Origin: Synergistaceae bacterium UBA6101
GTDB lineage: Bacteria; Synergistota; Synergistia; Synergistales; Synergistaceae
Reading direction: 5' to 3'
NCBI GenBank assembly: GCA_002428495.1
Contig: DIWR01000013.1
Location: 1-57,903, forward strand
Length of the DNA: 57,903 nucleotides
The position numbers were made by a program, and so were the translations under genes. This document shows positions 8,283-17,296 of the stretch, in pieces. Numbering within the stretch: position 1 is the first letter of the stretch; the number at the start of each line of letters is the position of its first letter. The notes beneath the pieces were generated by a model. That model was not told where the DNA came from and searched no databases. It saw only the letters and a program-made list of their open reading frames with translations.

Positions 8283-9533
8283 ATGCCGGGAAATATTACA
8301 AATTTTATAGAATCGACCTTTGCTTCTCTGAAACACAAGAACTTTAGGATTTTCTGGTCCGGGCAGTGCATATCTCTTTTGGGAACATGGATGCAGAGGA
8401 CCGCTCTTGTCTGGCTTGTCTACACGACGACCAATTCGCCGTTTCTCGTCGGGCTTGTCGGAGTTGCACAGTTTTTGCCTATGCTTTTTTTTACGCTGTT
8501 TACCGGGGCAGTTGTTGATCGTTTTCCAAAACGAAAAATCCTTATAGTGACCCAATCGTTCCTTATGATACAGGCGCTCGCTCTTTCCATTCTTGCCGCG
8601 AGCGACAGCTCCCGCTACTGGCAGTTACTTCTTTTGTGCGCTTTTCTTGGTATAACCAATACCATCGACATGCCTGCGCGTCTGTCATTTTTTTTTGAGC
8701 TTGTAGGCAAGGATGACATAATGAACGCTATATCGCTTAACTCCTCTATAGTAAATCTGGCAAGGATCATTGGCCCTGCGGTAGCAGGCATTATAATGGT
8801 CAACTTCGGCGCGCCGATGTGTTTCTTTATCAACGCACTGAGCTTTCTTGCCGTTATCTTCAGTCTTACAAAACTGAAGATAAAAGACACCGTGCAGATT
8901 TCAAACAACAACAGAAATTTATTGTCCGAAATAAAAGACGGGATTTACTTCATTAAAAACGATGAAACATTGATGATTAACGCAATCTTTCTCTCTATAC
9001 TGTGCACATTTACAATGAACACAGAGGTAATCTTACCTGTATTTGTAAAGACTGTGCTAAATATGGGGACCGGAGCTTACACAAAACTGCTTTCAGCCGC
9101 AGGAGTCGGTTCACTTGCCGGGGCCGTTACCATGGCTGCCGTTGCAAAAAGAGGCGTGAAAAAGGGGCTGCTGTTAATAAGCGCCGCAGCAACCATCACC
9201 ATACAGATATTTATGCTTTTTTCATCAAACTATAAGCTCTCTCTGATACTTGTAGCTTCCATAGGCTACTGTAACCTTGTTTTTTTAAACGTCGGCAATT
9301 CAATGTTTCAAATATATGCCCCTGACAAATACAGGGGCAGGGTGATGAGCGTATATTCCTTCCTCACACAAGGATCAATACCTATAGGAAATTTCTTCGC
9401 AGGTTCTGCAATGGAGCTGCTCGGAGGGCGGGCCGGTTTTCCTGTCTGCGGGATAGCAGCTCTGATTTGCCTTGTGCCCGTTGTTAAAAGAAAAAAAACA
9501 TTGATAAGGATGTGGCTCAAATCTGAACTCTGA
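8283..9533 (+). CDS. MFS transporter (EntS/MFS_3-like exporter)
   Basis: A 416-residue inner-membrane protein with about 12 hydrophobic segments. It belongs to the MFS_3 group that includes enterobactin exporter EntS and macrolide-type efflux proteins. Typical features are the N-terminal FRIFWSGQCISLLGTWMQR motif, the loop motif GAVVDRFPKRKIL between TM2 and TM3, and the duplicated loop YRGRVMSVY in the second half. The substrate is unknown; a proton-driven drug, metabolite or siderophore exporter is likely. GGAG lies about 12 nt before the ATG, which is longer than usual. No partner gene is adjacent, as repeats follow both ends. Confidence 0.88.
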   Translation: MPGNITNFIESTFASLKHKNFRIFWSGQCISLLGTWMQRTALVWLVYTTTNSPFLVGLVGVAQFLPMLFFTLFTGAVVDRFPKRKILIVTQSFLMIQALALSILAASDSSRYWQLLLLCAFLGITNTIDMPARLSFFFELVGKDDIMNAISLNSSIVNLARIIGPAVAGIIMVNFGAPMCFFINALSFLAVIFSLTKLKIKDTVQISNNNRNLLSEIKDGIYFIKNDETLMINAIFLSILCTFTMNTEVILPVFVKTVLNMGTGAYTKLLSAAGVGSLAGAVTMAAVAKRGVKKGLLLISAAATITIQIFMLFSSNYKLSLILVASIGYCNLVFLNVGNSMFQIYAPDKYRGRVMSVYSFLTQGSIPIGNFFAGSAMELLGGRAGFPVCGIAALICLVPVVKRKKTLIRMWLKSEL

Positions 9534-9568
9534 GCTTACTTAGTCCTTTTGCATATGCCGTGCCAAAA

Positions 9569-9647
9569 TGAACACTTCGACCGCTTGAGTTGAACACCCT
9601 GACCGCTATAAACTGAACACCTCCACCGCTTAAATTGTACACCCCCC
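9569..9647. repeat. IS21-type left-end multiple terminal repeats
   Basis: Four imperfect units of 22-23 bp, each beginning TGAACACC or similar (9569, 9591, 9614, 9636) and containing ACCGCTT. Multiple spaced terminal repeats of this kind precede istA in IS21-family elements, and an istA fragment starts 95 bp downstream. Confidence 0.6.
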
Positions 9648-9742
9648 TTAGATTTCATATGACCTTATAGCCATCTGTCTCAATATAATGCATTCAGCAT
9701 CTATAAGATGCAAATACATTATTTGAGGAGGGGTCATTAGAG

Positions 9743-9979
9743 ATGACCAACTACAGGGAGATCCTAAGGCTTAACAGCCTCGGGATCAGCAACAAACAGA
9801 TCTCCGCAGCATGTCACTGTTCAAGGACTACTGTCATAGACGTGCTCAAACGTGCCGTGGAAACCGAGCTTATTTGGGGATCCGCAAAAGACTTAAGCGA
9901 TAAGGAGATCACAGACAGGCTTTCCCCGCCGGGGGTGTCAAAACCTAGCTACAAAATGCCAGGCACCATATACCGTTAA
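9743..9979 (+). pseudogene. istA: IS21-family transposase IstA, N-terminal fragment
   Basis: The open frame of 78 residues matches only the N-terminus of IstA: MTNYREILRLNSLGISNKQI, followed by a helix-turn-helix (CSRTTVIDVLKRA) and the start of the linker (KPSYKMP). Full IstA has about 400-500 residues and a DDE catalytic domain; both are lost, as is istB. The break is just after YKMP, where unrelated repeat sequence begins. It cannot be an active transposase. Together with the terminal repeats upstream it marks a decayed IS21 insertion. Confidence 0.8.
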
Positions 9980-10383
9980 GCTACACCATGCTTTACCAAT
10001 TACAAATATACCCCTTTACGTCAATTGTGTAGGTCTGACCCCTCTGCTTCCTTTCTTTTAATGCTGTAGATGTTCCGACATCCGGTATCCAGGGTCCGGC
10101 CTCTGTTTTTGACCTTCGCCCTTTACGTCGTCCCCGAGTGCTTAAATCGGGGAACCAGCGGCTCTGAACCTAGTCTATTACTAGCTTTTCGAACTAAACC
10201 AACCGCTTGCCCCGTGGACTCAGTCTCCGCCAGCTTTCACCACTGCCTCACGCCGAAGATCTTCCGGCAATTTCACAATTTATAGACATTTACAATTGAT
10301 TTTATTCGGGATCACGTATACACTAAAAACCGTTTTTATATCTGTTTATCAAATATTGTCGCACATCAGGATGAGGGGCATAT
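9980..10383. repeat. Spacer with RAYT-associated signature and mosaic repeats
   Basis: A full copy of the signature GTCAATTGTGTAGGTCTGAC is at 10020-10039, followed by CCCCT. Then come a REP-like hairpin with TCCCCGA/TCGGGGA near 10131-10153, a segment ending TTTTCGAACTAAACCAA (10172-10202) also found at 6290, and a TTTCAC-linked hairpin (GCCG/CGGC) near 10254. No gene is seen. Confidence 0.65.
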
Positions 10384-11520
10384 ATGGATAAAGGCCTTGA
10401 CTGCGAAAGAGACAAAGAATATATAGAGCCGATCAAATGGTGCCGCTACATAGTAACTACCGGCTATGTCACGGTTTCACTCATAATACTGGCACATGTG
10501 ATCTGGTATTTTGCGGCACGAAGTGTTCTTGCCCATTCACCTGATGACTATTTGCGGAATTATATTGTACTGCCCGCCATTGGCCTGTTCGCTTTGACTT
10601 TTTTTGCAGACCTCTTTGTCCGTTCACATCGCTTTTCGCTTGTTTCCAAGGAATATTTCTCTATTACCCTGTTTATCATCTTTTCCTTCTATCTTTCGCT
10701 GACACATGATATAGCCAGAGTTTTGCTGGCCTCCTTCATCCTGCCAATCTTCGCTTCCACCGTTTTTTTAAATGTGAAAATAACCCGTTGGACATCTTGG
10801 ATAAGCAGCCTTGCGGTGTTTCTGGTCGGCGTCAAAATATATTTATCGGGAAAATTGGACAGCAATATGCTCATGCAGATATTTGTTGTCTGCTTTATGT
10901 TCCTCTGTTCGTACCTGCTGGCAAAGGTTTTAATCCAATACGGACACGATAATCTTACGACCTTGATACATTTCGACAACAAACAGCAAAACATGCAGGA
11001 GCAGCTGAAGCTTGATCCCTTCACGGGCTTATATAACAGAAAAACCTTTGATGATGATCTGCCCAGGCTTATGGAAGAATGCCAGAACGCAAAAAAATAC
11101 CTTTCATTGGCGATTATCGATATTGACAATTTTAAAAGTGTGAATGATCTCAACGGCCATGCGATGGGAGATCGGGTAATTCTTTATTTATCTCAAATGC
11201 TAAAAAAGATCCAGAGTGAAAACATCCACGCCTTCCGGATGGGCGGAGATGAGTTTTCTATATTATTCAAGGGCTACAGCACTGAAGAGACCTACAGTAT
11301 CTGCGAATCTTTGCGTACTCAAATGGCATCCTGCCCGATCAGGGCCACAGACGATGAACTTGTCACTCTAAGCTGCGGGGTCGTATGTATAGATCCTGAG
11401 AATACCGACCTGGAAATGTTAAAAAATGCCGCTGACTCCGCGATGTATGCAGCTAAGAACAACGGCCGGGATCAGGTCGTGATTTACAATGATCTGATAC
11501 CGTCACCGAGAAGAGGTTGA
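10384..11520 (+). CDS. Membrane-bound diguanylate cyclase (GGDEF)
   Basis: A 378-residue protein with about six transmembrane helices in the first 200 residues, a short linker, and a C-terminal GGDEF domain that makes cyclic di-GMP from two GTP. The catalytic loop is intact (RMGGDEFSILF near residue 290), the metal-binding DIDNFKSVND is present, and the domain starts with the usual DPFTGLYNRK. No RxxD inhibitory site is seen before GGDEF, so product feedback may be absent. The membrane part does not match a sensor I can name. GAGGGG precedes the ATG by 5-6 nt. The last few codons (SPRRG) and the stop lie within the GAAG-linked repeat that follows. Confidence 0.92.
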   Translation: MDKGLDCERDKEYIEPIKWCRYIVTTGYVTVSLIILAHVIWYFAARSVLAHSPDDYLRNYIVLPAIGLFALTFFADLFVRSHRFSLVSKEYFSITLFIIFSFYLSLTHDIARVLLASFILPIFASTVFLNVKITRWTSWISSLAVFLVGVKIYLSGKLDSNMLMQIFVVCFMFLCSYLLAKVLIQYGHDNLTTLIHFDNKQQNMQEQLKLDPFTGLYNRKTFDDDLPRLMEECQNAKKYLSLAIIDIDNFKSVNDLNGHAMGDRVILYLSQMLKKIQSENIHAFRMGGDEFSILFKGYSTEETYSICESLRTQMASCPIRATDDELVTLSCGVVCIDPENTDLEMLKNAADSAMYAAKNNGRDQVVIYNDLIPSPRRG

Positions 11521-12073
11521 GAAGTGCAGGCAAGCGATAGGCAAGCATTGGCAAGCGGTCGTTAAGGCAAGCGAAGACTGCATCCGCCGGAGAATTTGCG
11601 GCTTTTCAAGCCGCGGAGAATTTGCGACAAGAGCGGTCGCGGTGAATGAGGTCTTAAATACTACGGAGAAGTGCGGCATGAAGATACCGCGAGAAGTGGC
11701 GATCTTCATCGCCGAGAAGAGCCGGCATAGCCGGCGGGAAGCAGTGGCAGACCCTGAGAACCTGGACTCTCTCTCCGTCATTCCCGTATGCACCTGAGCG
11801 GGAATCCAGGTCCAACGCCCCTAATCGTCTTCCCGGTATGCATCTGATAGGGAGAGTACTTTTTTCCGTCAGGAAAACTTTTAAATCAACCTCACTCAGT
11901 GCTCGAACCATTTCGAGTGCGTTCCGACATCCGGAATCCAGGTCCTGATTTTGACCTTGCTCCCCTTCCGTCGTCCCCGAGTGCTTAAATCGGGGAACCA
12001 GCGGCTTATAATCCAGTCTATGGCTGCCCTTAACAACATAGACCCAACTCCAAAACCCCTCACATCCACCATT

Positions 12074-12124
12074 GACAAGAACTTGGCCTAAACCAACTGT
12101 CGCATTTTTTGCGACATCTCAAAT
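12074..12124 (+). repeat. Left copy of a 51-bp direct repeat flanking the McrBC/vWA/macro cassette
   Basis: 46 of 51 positions match the copy at 17433-17483 in the same orientation. The shared core is 28 identical bases and includes a hairpin, TGTCGCA ttttt TGCGACA. No third copy was noticed in the window. Confidence 0.85.
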
Positions 12125-12255
12125 ATTTTATGACCTACACATTCCAGTTCCATAAACCATTACACGACCCAAAGACAAAAATCCTCAATGATTCATAAAA
12201 TACAAACAGCTACTTTTGGGGGGGAAAATATGGACCACCAAAATAAATAGCTATA

Positions 12256-12280
12256 TGTCAATTGTGTAGGTCTGACCCCT
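12256..12280 (+). repeat. RAYT-associated signature repeat
   Basis: GTCAATTGTGTAGGTCTGAC followed by CCCCT, just before the mcrC stop codon. Identical cores occur at 10020 and 17647, and inverted at 26700; a one-base variant is at 29579. Confidence 0.8.
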
Positions 12281-12288
12281 ATGGTCTC

Positions 12289-13575
12289 TTAGCAGATTTG
12301 GGACAAAATATTCATGATGCTTTTATCCGCATCTCTGAGATCGATGAAAGAAACATCGACTTTAACGTTGTCGTTTGAGACATATGCGATGTCGGTTTTG
12401 CTCACTTTATCCGAATTCGGATATAAGAGAACAACTCTTTCCGCCTCATATTTTTTGCCATAAGCGTACATCTGGTACATGTCAGACTGTGAAATGCCCC
12501 AATTCGAGGCATTGTCTGAGAGTAGTTTCCATTTAGTATCCAGGACGACTTTATGGCCTTCAAATTCCAGTACGATATCGGGGCGTAGGGCAAAGGCACG
12601 ATTCGGGCTGTCAAAGAGGCTGTACGTTGTATCCTGTGTCCTGACACTGACTTCTCCCGAAATATGCTTACGGAATTTGGCAGCAACAAAACTTTCAAAA
12701 ACCTTTTCCATGGGAAAAAGAAGCGCCAGGGCAACATGGCTTCCTACAAAGGCTGTAAAACTGTTGCCTTTCAAGAAGACACGACACCAGGACAGGGCCC
12801 GTTCGTAATGGTTCATGCTCCGGTCAGGAAAACATTTTGAAAAATCAGCGTCACAACTGAAGGAATATTCGATTCCCTCAAAAAAAGTCAAAAGGCGTGT
12901 GGCATATAGCCGGTTCTGCATATCATTAGAGGCCTTAAGCAAAAAACGTAGCGTAGTCTTGATCAGCCGGTTTTCGGGCCTGTTGATATTGAAATCGTCA
13001 TAACTTACATAAAAGCGTTCCCTGGTAACCAGATTGTGCTTGATGTCCTGTGATGTCAAAAACTTACCTTTACAGAACCTCTCATTGTTTTCGATCGTCG
13101 AATATGCGGATTTCAGCCCCTGTTTAGTGAGAACTGTGACCTCGTCCAGAAACATCTTAATGAAGATTTCGAAGAGGTCCAGTCTGTCTGTCCGAAGATC
13201 AGAAACGTTGAAATTTTTAAAATTCACGTCGTTGAGGGTTTTCAGCATCTCAAGAAAAATTTGCTTCGTTTCTTTTTGAGATATGCCAGCACCGCTGATC
13301 TTTGGAAGTATCTCTATCACAGTTCCGTCAGTCATCGTAATAAGCCCGACATAATTTCGAGCGGTAATTACCTTGCCCACACTGCGCCTAGCAGAAAGAG
13401 AGAGCAGTTCAACGGCTCCTGTTTCTTCATCACCCGTATTGGCAAGGATAAAGGCCTCAAGTGCGTCAAAGGTCTTTTGAGGAAGCGCTTCATAGCCAAA
13501 TGCCTCCACACCTCGGGTAAACCCGCTATATTCGGTTATGGTGAAGGTCTTATTGCATGAAGGCATAGGCCTCAT
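12289..13575 (-). CDS. mcrC: McrC-like nuclease subunit of a McrBC restriction system
   Basis: A 428-residue McrC-type protein. In McrBC, McrC carries the endonuclease and stimulates the GTPase of McrB; together they cut modified (typically cytosine-methylated) DNA. A PD-(D/E)XK signature is visible near the C-terminus: RPDIVLEFEGHK followed by VVLDTKWK. The N-terminal half resembles the McrC family domain with the GLITMTDGTVIEILPKI segment. The frame overlaps the end of mcrB by 26 nt. An ATG 9 nt inside the frame (13566) with GAGG upstream is an alternative start. It is the last gene of the macro-vWA-mcrB-mcrC group read leftwards. The signature repeat lies 8 bp after its stop codon. Confidence 0.85.
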   Translation of the reverse strand: MRPMPSCNKTFTITEYSGFTRGVEAFGYEALPQKTFDALEAFILANTGDEETGAVELLSLSARRSVGKVITARNYVGLITMTDGTVIEILPKISGAGISQKETKQIFLEMLKTLNDVNFKNFNVSDLRTDRLDLFEIFIKMFLDEVTVLTKQGLKSAYSTIENNERFCKGKFLTSQDIKHNLVTRERFYVSYDDFNINRPENRLIKTTLRFLLKASNDMQNRLYATRLLTFFEGIEYSFSCDADFSKCFPDRSMNHYERALSWCRVFLKGNSFTAFVGSHVALALLFPMEKVFESFVAAKFRKHISGEVSVRTQDTTYSLFDSPNRAFALRPDIVLEFEGHKVVLDTKWKLLSDNASNWGISQSDMYQMYAYGKKYEAERVVLLYPNSDKVSKTDIAYVSNDNVKVDVSFIDLRDADKSIMNILSQIC

Positions 13576-15409
13576 TCCTCTTGAATGCTTCCCTGTTTAC
13601 CTCATAATATTCTGAGAAATTAAAATCTGTGTTGCCAAACAGTTCATGAATATCATTCTTTTTTATGATAAACCGGGTGCTGTCTTCGGTCTTCTGATTG
13701 TCTCCCAATACAAACTGGATCTTTTCATAATCGTCATAGAAATAATCCTGCAAAAGCGGGATTATTTTGTTTTCAAAAATACCCGCAAGATTATTGATCG
13801 TGGAATCTGTTTTAAGAGGGAGAAGGTAGGAATGTCCGATAGTGTGATGACGATCAAGCAATACGGAAACGCGCTTGTTTAGAGTTTCAAGCATTTTGGC
13901 AATATCAATGTCATCTACAAAGACATCCTTAAGTAACGCAGATTCAGGCTGCATCTCGACAAAGTTGAACCGACGGCGTAGAGCAGTGTCAATGATCGCA
14001 GTTGACCGGTCTGCGGTATTCATAGTACCAATAATATAGACATTGTCGGGGACTCCAAAATTCTGTCCGGAATAAGGCAAGGTAGCCCTCAGCTCTTCGC
14101 TTGCATTGATACGCTTTGACGGCTCGATCAAAGTTATCAGTTCCCCAAAGATTTTCGAAATGTTCCCCCTGTTGATCTCGTCAATAATAAAGACTCGGTT
14201 CGGGATCTTAACTCCCTGAGCAAACAGGTCCGGACGATGTTTCTTAACTATCTGCAATGCATCGGAGACAGAGATGGTTAATTTATACACTGTTGAAAGG
14301 GTCATACTTTTCCCCGCATTAAGGTCAACGATGTCCTCGTTGATCCCCTTAACAAGCCAATTTACATTACGCACCCGTTTGTAGTGTGCATATTCATCTT
14401 GCCACTCAGGTTCACCGGTTATTACACCTATGGCGTCTATCGTTTTGCTCGAATAGCAAGACATAACTATGTCTCCTATTTGCATCTTGCTATAGAAGGC
14501 GTTCAGAACATTATAACCGCGTTGCTTACTGAAATCGGCAGCCTCATATACTTTTTCCCCGTGTTCATCCCATCCAATGCGTATATGCCCCTTCTCCATA
14601 CACTCACTTCGAGTGGGGTTCTCTCCGGTACCTTCCAGTGAAACTTTCCACACCGCCGGATTTTTGCCTAACCCTAAATCGACGCTTGTCCCATTTCTTA
14701 CTGGCGTTCCGGCCTTGTCGCAAAACGCTTTAAAGATACCGTCATGCACCTCGTATTCGATCTCGCTTGCCAATTCGCTCTTCTCTTCAGACAAGACAAC
14801 GGGCCTTATCCCTTCAATAAATTCCTCGTAGCTAAAGGATTGATGAAAAGTTGTAAAGGCGATCAAACCATCATCTTTGTATTTCAGGTAGCGCTTGAAT
14901 ACCGCCTCATAACCCTCAATTTTGACTTCTTCAATCAGTTTTCCCTCAATGATCGCTACCGCATATTGGATGGAACTGTAAGTTTTTCCGGTCCCGGGCG
15001 CGCCATATAGGATCAAATTTTTACCTATCTCTGTTTTCTTTCCGTCTGACTTTTGGGTTTCATTATTTTTGAAGACGTTGTCCGTTGAATTTACTTCACT
15101 CATGTTGTTTCTCCTTTTTAGAAATTTCAAATAATAGTCAAGTCCATTTCTAAAATCGCTATGTCCGTTGTTTTTATCCGATTTTTCTGCGGCACTATAA
15201 CATTTATCATGTAAACGTTGAAATTCGTGAACATCCTTTATCAAAAAACAGTCAGTATCAGCATATTCAGTTATTCCAAGGGATTTCATTCCAGATTTCA
15301 ATTTATATGCAGCAGCTTTTATTGTCACTTCTTTATATGTCTTATTCGGGTTCTTTTTTTGAGGTTGCTTCTTCATCCAAGCAATAAAATCATCATAGAA
15401 ATATTCCAT
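13550..15409 (-). CDS. mcrB: McrB-like AAA+ GTPase with an inserted EVE-like domain
   Basis: A 619-residue motor subunit of a McrBC-type type IV restriction system. The first 100 residues form a small N-terminal domain that I cannot name. Walker A is LILYGAPGTGKT near residue 133, Walker B is VFIIDEINRG, and the McrB-specific GTMNTADRS (NTxD guanine signature) follows. Between Walker A and Walker B lies an extra segment of about 150 residues (WKVSLEGTGENPT through IGWDEHG, IGDIVMSCYSSKTIDAIGVI and VNWLV) resembling an EVE/PUA-like modified-base reader. EVE-type readers in restriction systems recognise modified cytosines. This suggests specificity comes from the insert rather than the usual N-terminal domain. 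ATG at 15409, with GGAG/AAGGA upstream. Confidence 0.88.
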   Translation of the reverse strand: MEYFYDDFIAWMKKQPQKKNPNKTYKEVTIKAAAYKLKSGMKSLGITEYADTDCFLIKDVHEFQRLHDKCYSAAEKSDKNNGHSDFRNGLDYYLKFLKRRNNMSEVNSTDNVFKNNETQKSDGKKTEIGKNLILYGAPGTGKTYSSIQYAVAIIEGKLIEEVKIEGYEAVFKRYLKYKDDGLIAFTTFHQSFSYEEFIEGIRPVVLSEEKSELASEIEYEVHDGIFKAFCDKAGTPVRNGTSVDLGLGKNPAVWKVSLEGTGENPTRSECMEKGHIRIGWDEHGEKVYEAADFSKQRGYNVLNAFYSKMQIGDIVMSCYSSKTIDAIGVITGEPEWQDEYAHYKRVRNVNWLVKGINEDIVDLNAGKSMTLSTVYKLTISVSDALQIVKKHRPDLFAQGVKIPNRVFIIDEINRGNISKIFGELITLIEPSKRINASEELRATLPYSGQNFGVPDNVYIIGTMNTADRSTAIIDTALRRRFNFVEMQPESALLKDVFVDDIDIAKMLETLNKRVSVLLDRHHTIGHSYLLPLKTDSTINNLAGIFENKIIPLLQDYFYDDYEKIQFVLGDNQKTEDSTRFIIKKNDIHELFGNTDFNFSEYYEVNREAFKRNEAYAFMQ

Positions 15410-15437
15410 TTTCCTTCACTCCAATTAAGCTAAAAAA

Positions 15438-15620
15438 CTACAGCAAATGTTTTCTGTACCATTCGTGGAGGTCTTCTTCATTGCTGCTGTATTCAACGCT
15501 CCCGGGAAATAAAACATGAAAAAGGGCTGCAAAATGATATCCTTCAAGATCATGATGCGATGAGCATATTACCTCTTCTCGCCGCGTCTTTCGCGGTCCT
15601 CGTCGATGCGCTCTTTCCAT
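15438..15620 (-). other. Small unrecognised ORF overlapping the end of the vWA gene
   Basis: An open frame of 60 codons. The part after the vWA stop reads as protein-like sequence (GYHFAALFHVLFPGSVEYSS, then EDLHEWYRKHLL) and ends 28 bp before mcrB. I do not recognise a family. It has no good ribosome-binding site. It may be a small coupled gene, the tail of a longer lost gene, or a frame-shifted extension of the vWA protein. Confidence 0.25.
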
Positions 15621-16222
15621 TCTTTTGATATTGCCCGCCGTGCCCTGATATCGCTTACGGTCTGGCTGATGACTTCATAGTTCAGCCTGGTTCCCGTGCT
15701 GTCAGCGTTATAATCCGCAGCCATATCCCTGCCGATGCCAAAACTTTCAGCGGTTTCTGCCGAGTCAATGTTGGCGCCCAGGAAAATAAATTCCCATCCG
15801 TATTTCACCTTCTGGTGCGTTATCATCTCTCTGATTTTCTCGCGTGAGAATTCCCTGCTTGCGTTTTCCATCCCGTCGGTGGTGATGACAAACATTACTT
15901 TCTCAGCTCTCTGGTCCTCCGCAGTATGTTTCTGTACGCGACCGATCTTGTTTATGGTCTTGCCGACGGCGTCCAACAGTGCTGTAGATCCCCTGACAAA
16001 ATAATCCTTTTCGGTTATCGGTTCCACTCCCCTGATGTTGATGCGGTCGTGGAGCAATTCGTATTTGTCGTCAAAAAGTACTGTGGTTATGACCGCCTCT
16101 CCCTGCTCCTTTTTCTGCTTCTCGAGCATCGCGTTGTATCCGCCGATAGTGTCGCTTTCAAGCCCGGACATGGATCCGCTTCTGTCGATGATGAATACGA
16201 GTTCTGTAAGGTCCTTCTTCAT
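15569..16222 (-). CDS. von Willebrand factor A domain protein
   Basis: A 217-residue cytoplasmic vWA protein, essentially a single domain. The MIDAS metal site is intact: DRSGSMSG near residue 13, with a conserved threonine further on (GSTALLDAVG) and TTDGMENAS near 115. Such domains bind a partner protein through a divalent cation. GGGAGG lies 8 nt before the ATG. It sits 96 bp downstream of the macro-domain gene and upstream of mcrB, all leftward, so the four are likely co-transcribed. What the domain binds here is unknown; the macro protein or McrBC are the obvious candidates. Confidence 0.85.
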   Translation of the reverse strand: MKKDLTELVFIIDRSGSMSGLESDTIGGYNAMLEKQKKEQGEAVITTVLFDDKYELLHDRINIRGVEPITEKDYFVRGSTALLDAVGKTINKIGRVQKHTAEDQRAEKVMFVITTDGMENASREFSREKIREMITHQKVKYGWEFIFLGANIDSAETAESFGIGRDMAADYNADSTGTRLNYEVISQTVSDIRARRAISKEWKERIDEDRERRGEKR

Positions 16223-16318
16223 GGTATTACCTCCCGGTCAGATTTTGTGACTGAATGGTAACACCCCGAAAAAGTTAAATGGTCGCCCTGCATGCGACAA
16301 ATTTCGCCTGTAAAAAGG

Positions 16319-17296
16319 TCAGGCTCCTATAAGATTTTGTCGGAACGCAAAGAGCGCTTCGTTTATCTCAAAGATGTCGTAATTGTTATGTTCAATGAAA
16401 TATTGGATGATGATGTCAAAGACACAGCTTCTTGAAAGAGCGAATCCGGCCCTCGCAAGAAGATCACTGGTTTCGTCCAGGTTCAGCTCCAGCGCAATAG
16501 CAAAGGCTGCAGCAGTCTGCTTTGAAGGTTTGTAATAAATATCGTTCCTTATCTTTGAAAAGAGTTTTCTGTCTATGTTTGCTTTTTTGTATGTTTCAGA
16601 GTCCTTCATGCCCTTTTCGTCAATGAGACGCAGCAGCATCTGTGAAAAAGTTTCGTCTAAGTTCCTGACGACATCATCAAGGCTTCTTTCACGCCTAAGG
16701 GCGATATTTGCGGAATCGCGGGCAAAATTTTCCCTTATCCTGTCCCTGCTGAAGTTGGATGCCCGCTCTTCGATGTAATTGTCGTCTATGTATTGTTTGA
16801 TCGATGAGAACAGCTTTTCCGACAACATGAAGGATGCGCTGTCGTAGACAACGAGATATACCGTCATGTCGTTTTTCAGAAGGAATTCACCTATTGCCGA
16901 GATCGCGGCCGACAATGCCTTGTCTCTGGGATATCCGAAAGCGCCGGAAGAGATCAGGGGAAAGGCTACGCTTTCAAGCTTGTGCTTCTTTGCCAGTTCA
17001 AGGGAATTTCTGTAACAGTCTGAAAGCAATTTTTCTTCCCCGGCCGATCCGTCATGCCAGACAGGGCCGACTGTATGGATCACGTATTTGGCTGGCAGCC
17101 TGTATCCTTTGGTGATCTTGGCTTCTCCGGCCTTGCAGCCGCCAAGAGTCCTGCATTCAGCAAGCAGCTCCGGCCCGGCTGCTTCGTGAATGGCTCCGTC
17201 GGTCCCGCCCCCTCCCAGCAGGGACGGATCTGCCGCATTGACTATAGCGTCAGCATGTACTTTTGTGATGTCATTTCTGATTATTTCAAGCGGCAT
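16319..17296 (-). CDS. Macro-domain protein (ADP-ribose binding/hydrolase) with C-terminal helical domain
   Basis: A 325-residue protein. Residues 1-165 form a macro domain of the ADP-ribose/O-acetyl-ADP-ribose deacetylase (MacroD/YmdB) kind: the N-terminal IVNAADPSLLGGGGTDGAIH loop carries the catalytic-type Asn/Asp/Gly motifs, and ISSGAFGYP near residue 120 is the phosphate loop. The C-terminal 160 residues are helical and end in a segment (IDRKLFSKIRNDIYYKPSKQ, then AIALELNLDETSDLL) that looks like an XRE-like helix-turn-helix or protein-binding module. It may remove or read ADP-ribose or a related nucleotide signal. It is the first gene of a leftward group with vWA, mcrB and mcrC, which suggests a defence role. 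Confidence 0.85.
   Translation of the reverse strand: MPLEIIRNDITKVHADAIVNAADPSLLGGGGTDGAIHEAAGPELLAECRTLGGCKAGEAKITKGYRLPAKYVIHTVGPVWHDGSAGEEKLLSDCYRNSLELAKKHKLESVAFPLISSGAFGYPRDKALSAAISAIGEFLLKNDMTVYLVVYDSASFMLSEKLFSSIKQYIDDNYIEERASNFSRDRIRENFARDSANIALRRERSLDDVVRNLDETFSQMLLRLIDEKGMKDSETYKKANIDRKLFSKIRNDIYYKPSKQTAAAFAIALELNLDETSDLLARAGFALSRSCVFDIIIQYFIEHNNYDIFEINEALFAFRQNLIGA

Larger units (their letters stand above)
11521..12288. repeat. 768-bp mosaic repeat spacer at the left edge of the defence island
   Basis: No gene. It contains a GGCAAGC array (11524-11560); a 26-nt-period hairpin array with linkers at 11589, 11615 and 11641 separated by GCGGCTT ttc AAGCCGC and GCGAC aagagcg GTCGC; GAAG-linked hairpins (11663-11742); a REP-like hairpin TTCCCG/CGGGAA near 11780-11812; the long module also seen at 1840 (11829-11945); a TCCCCGA/TCGGGGA hairpin near 11976-11999; a 51-bp repeat (12074-12124); and the RAYT-associated signature (12256-12280). 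Confidence 0.7.

Noticed and set aside
12074..12124. Terminator for mcrC
   Set aside because: The hairpin has its T run in the loop, not after the stem, lies 165 bp beyond the stop, and an equal copy lies upstream of the macro gene, so a flanking-repeat role fits better.
12074..12124. Xer dif-like site
   Set aside because: A palindrome around a 5-6 bp centre was considered, but the arms do not resemble known dif half-sites.
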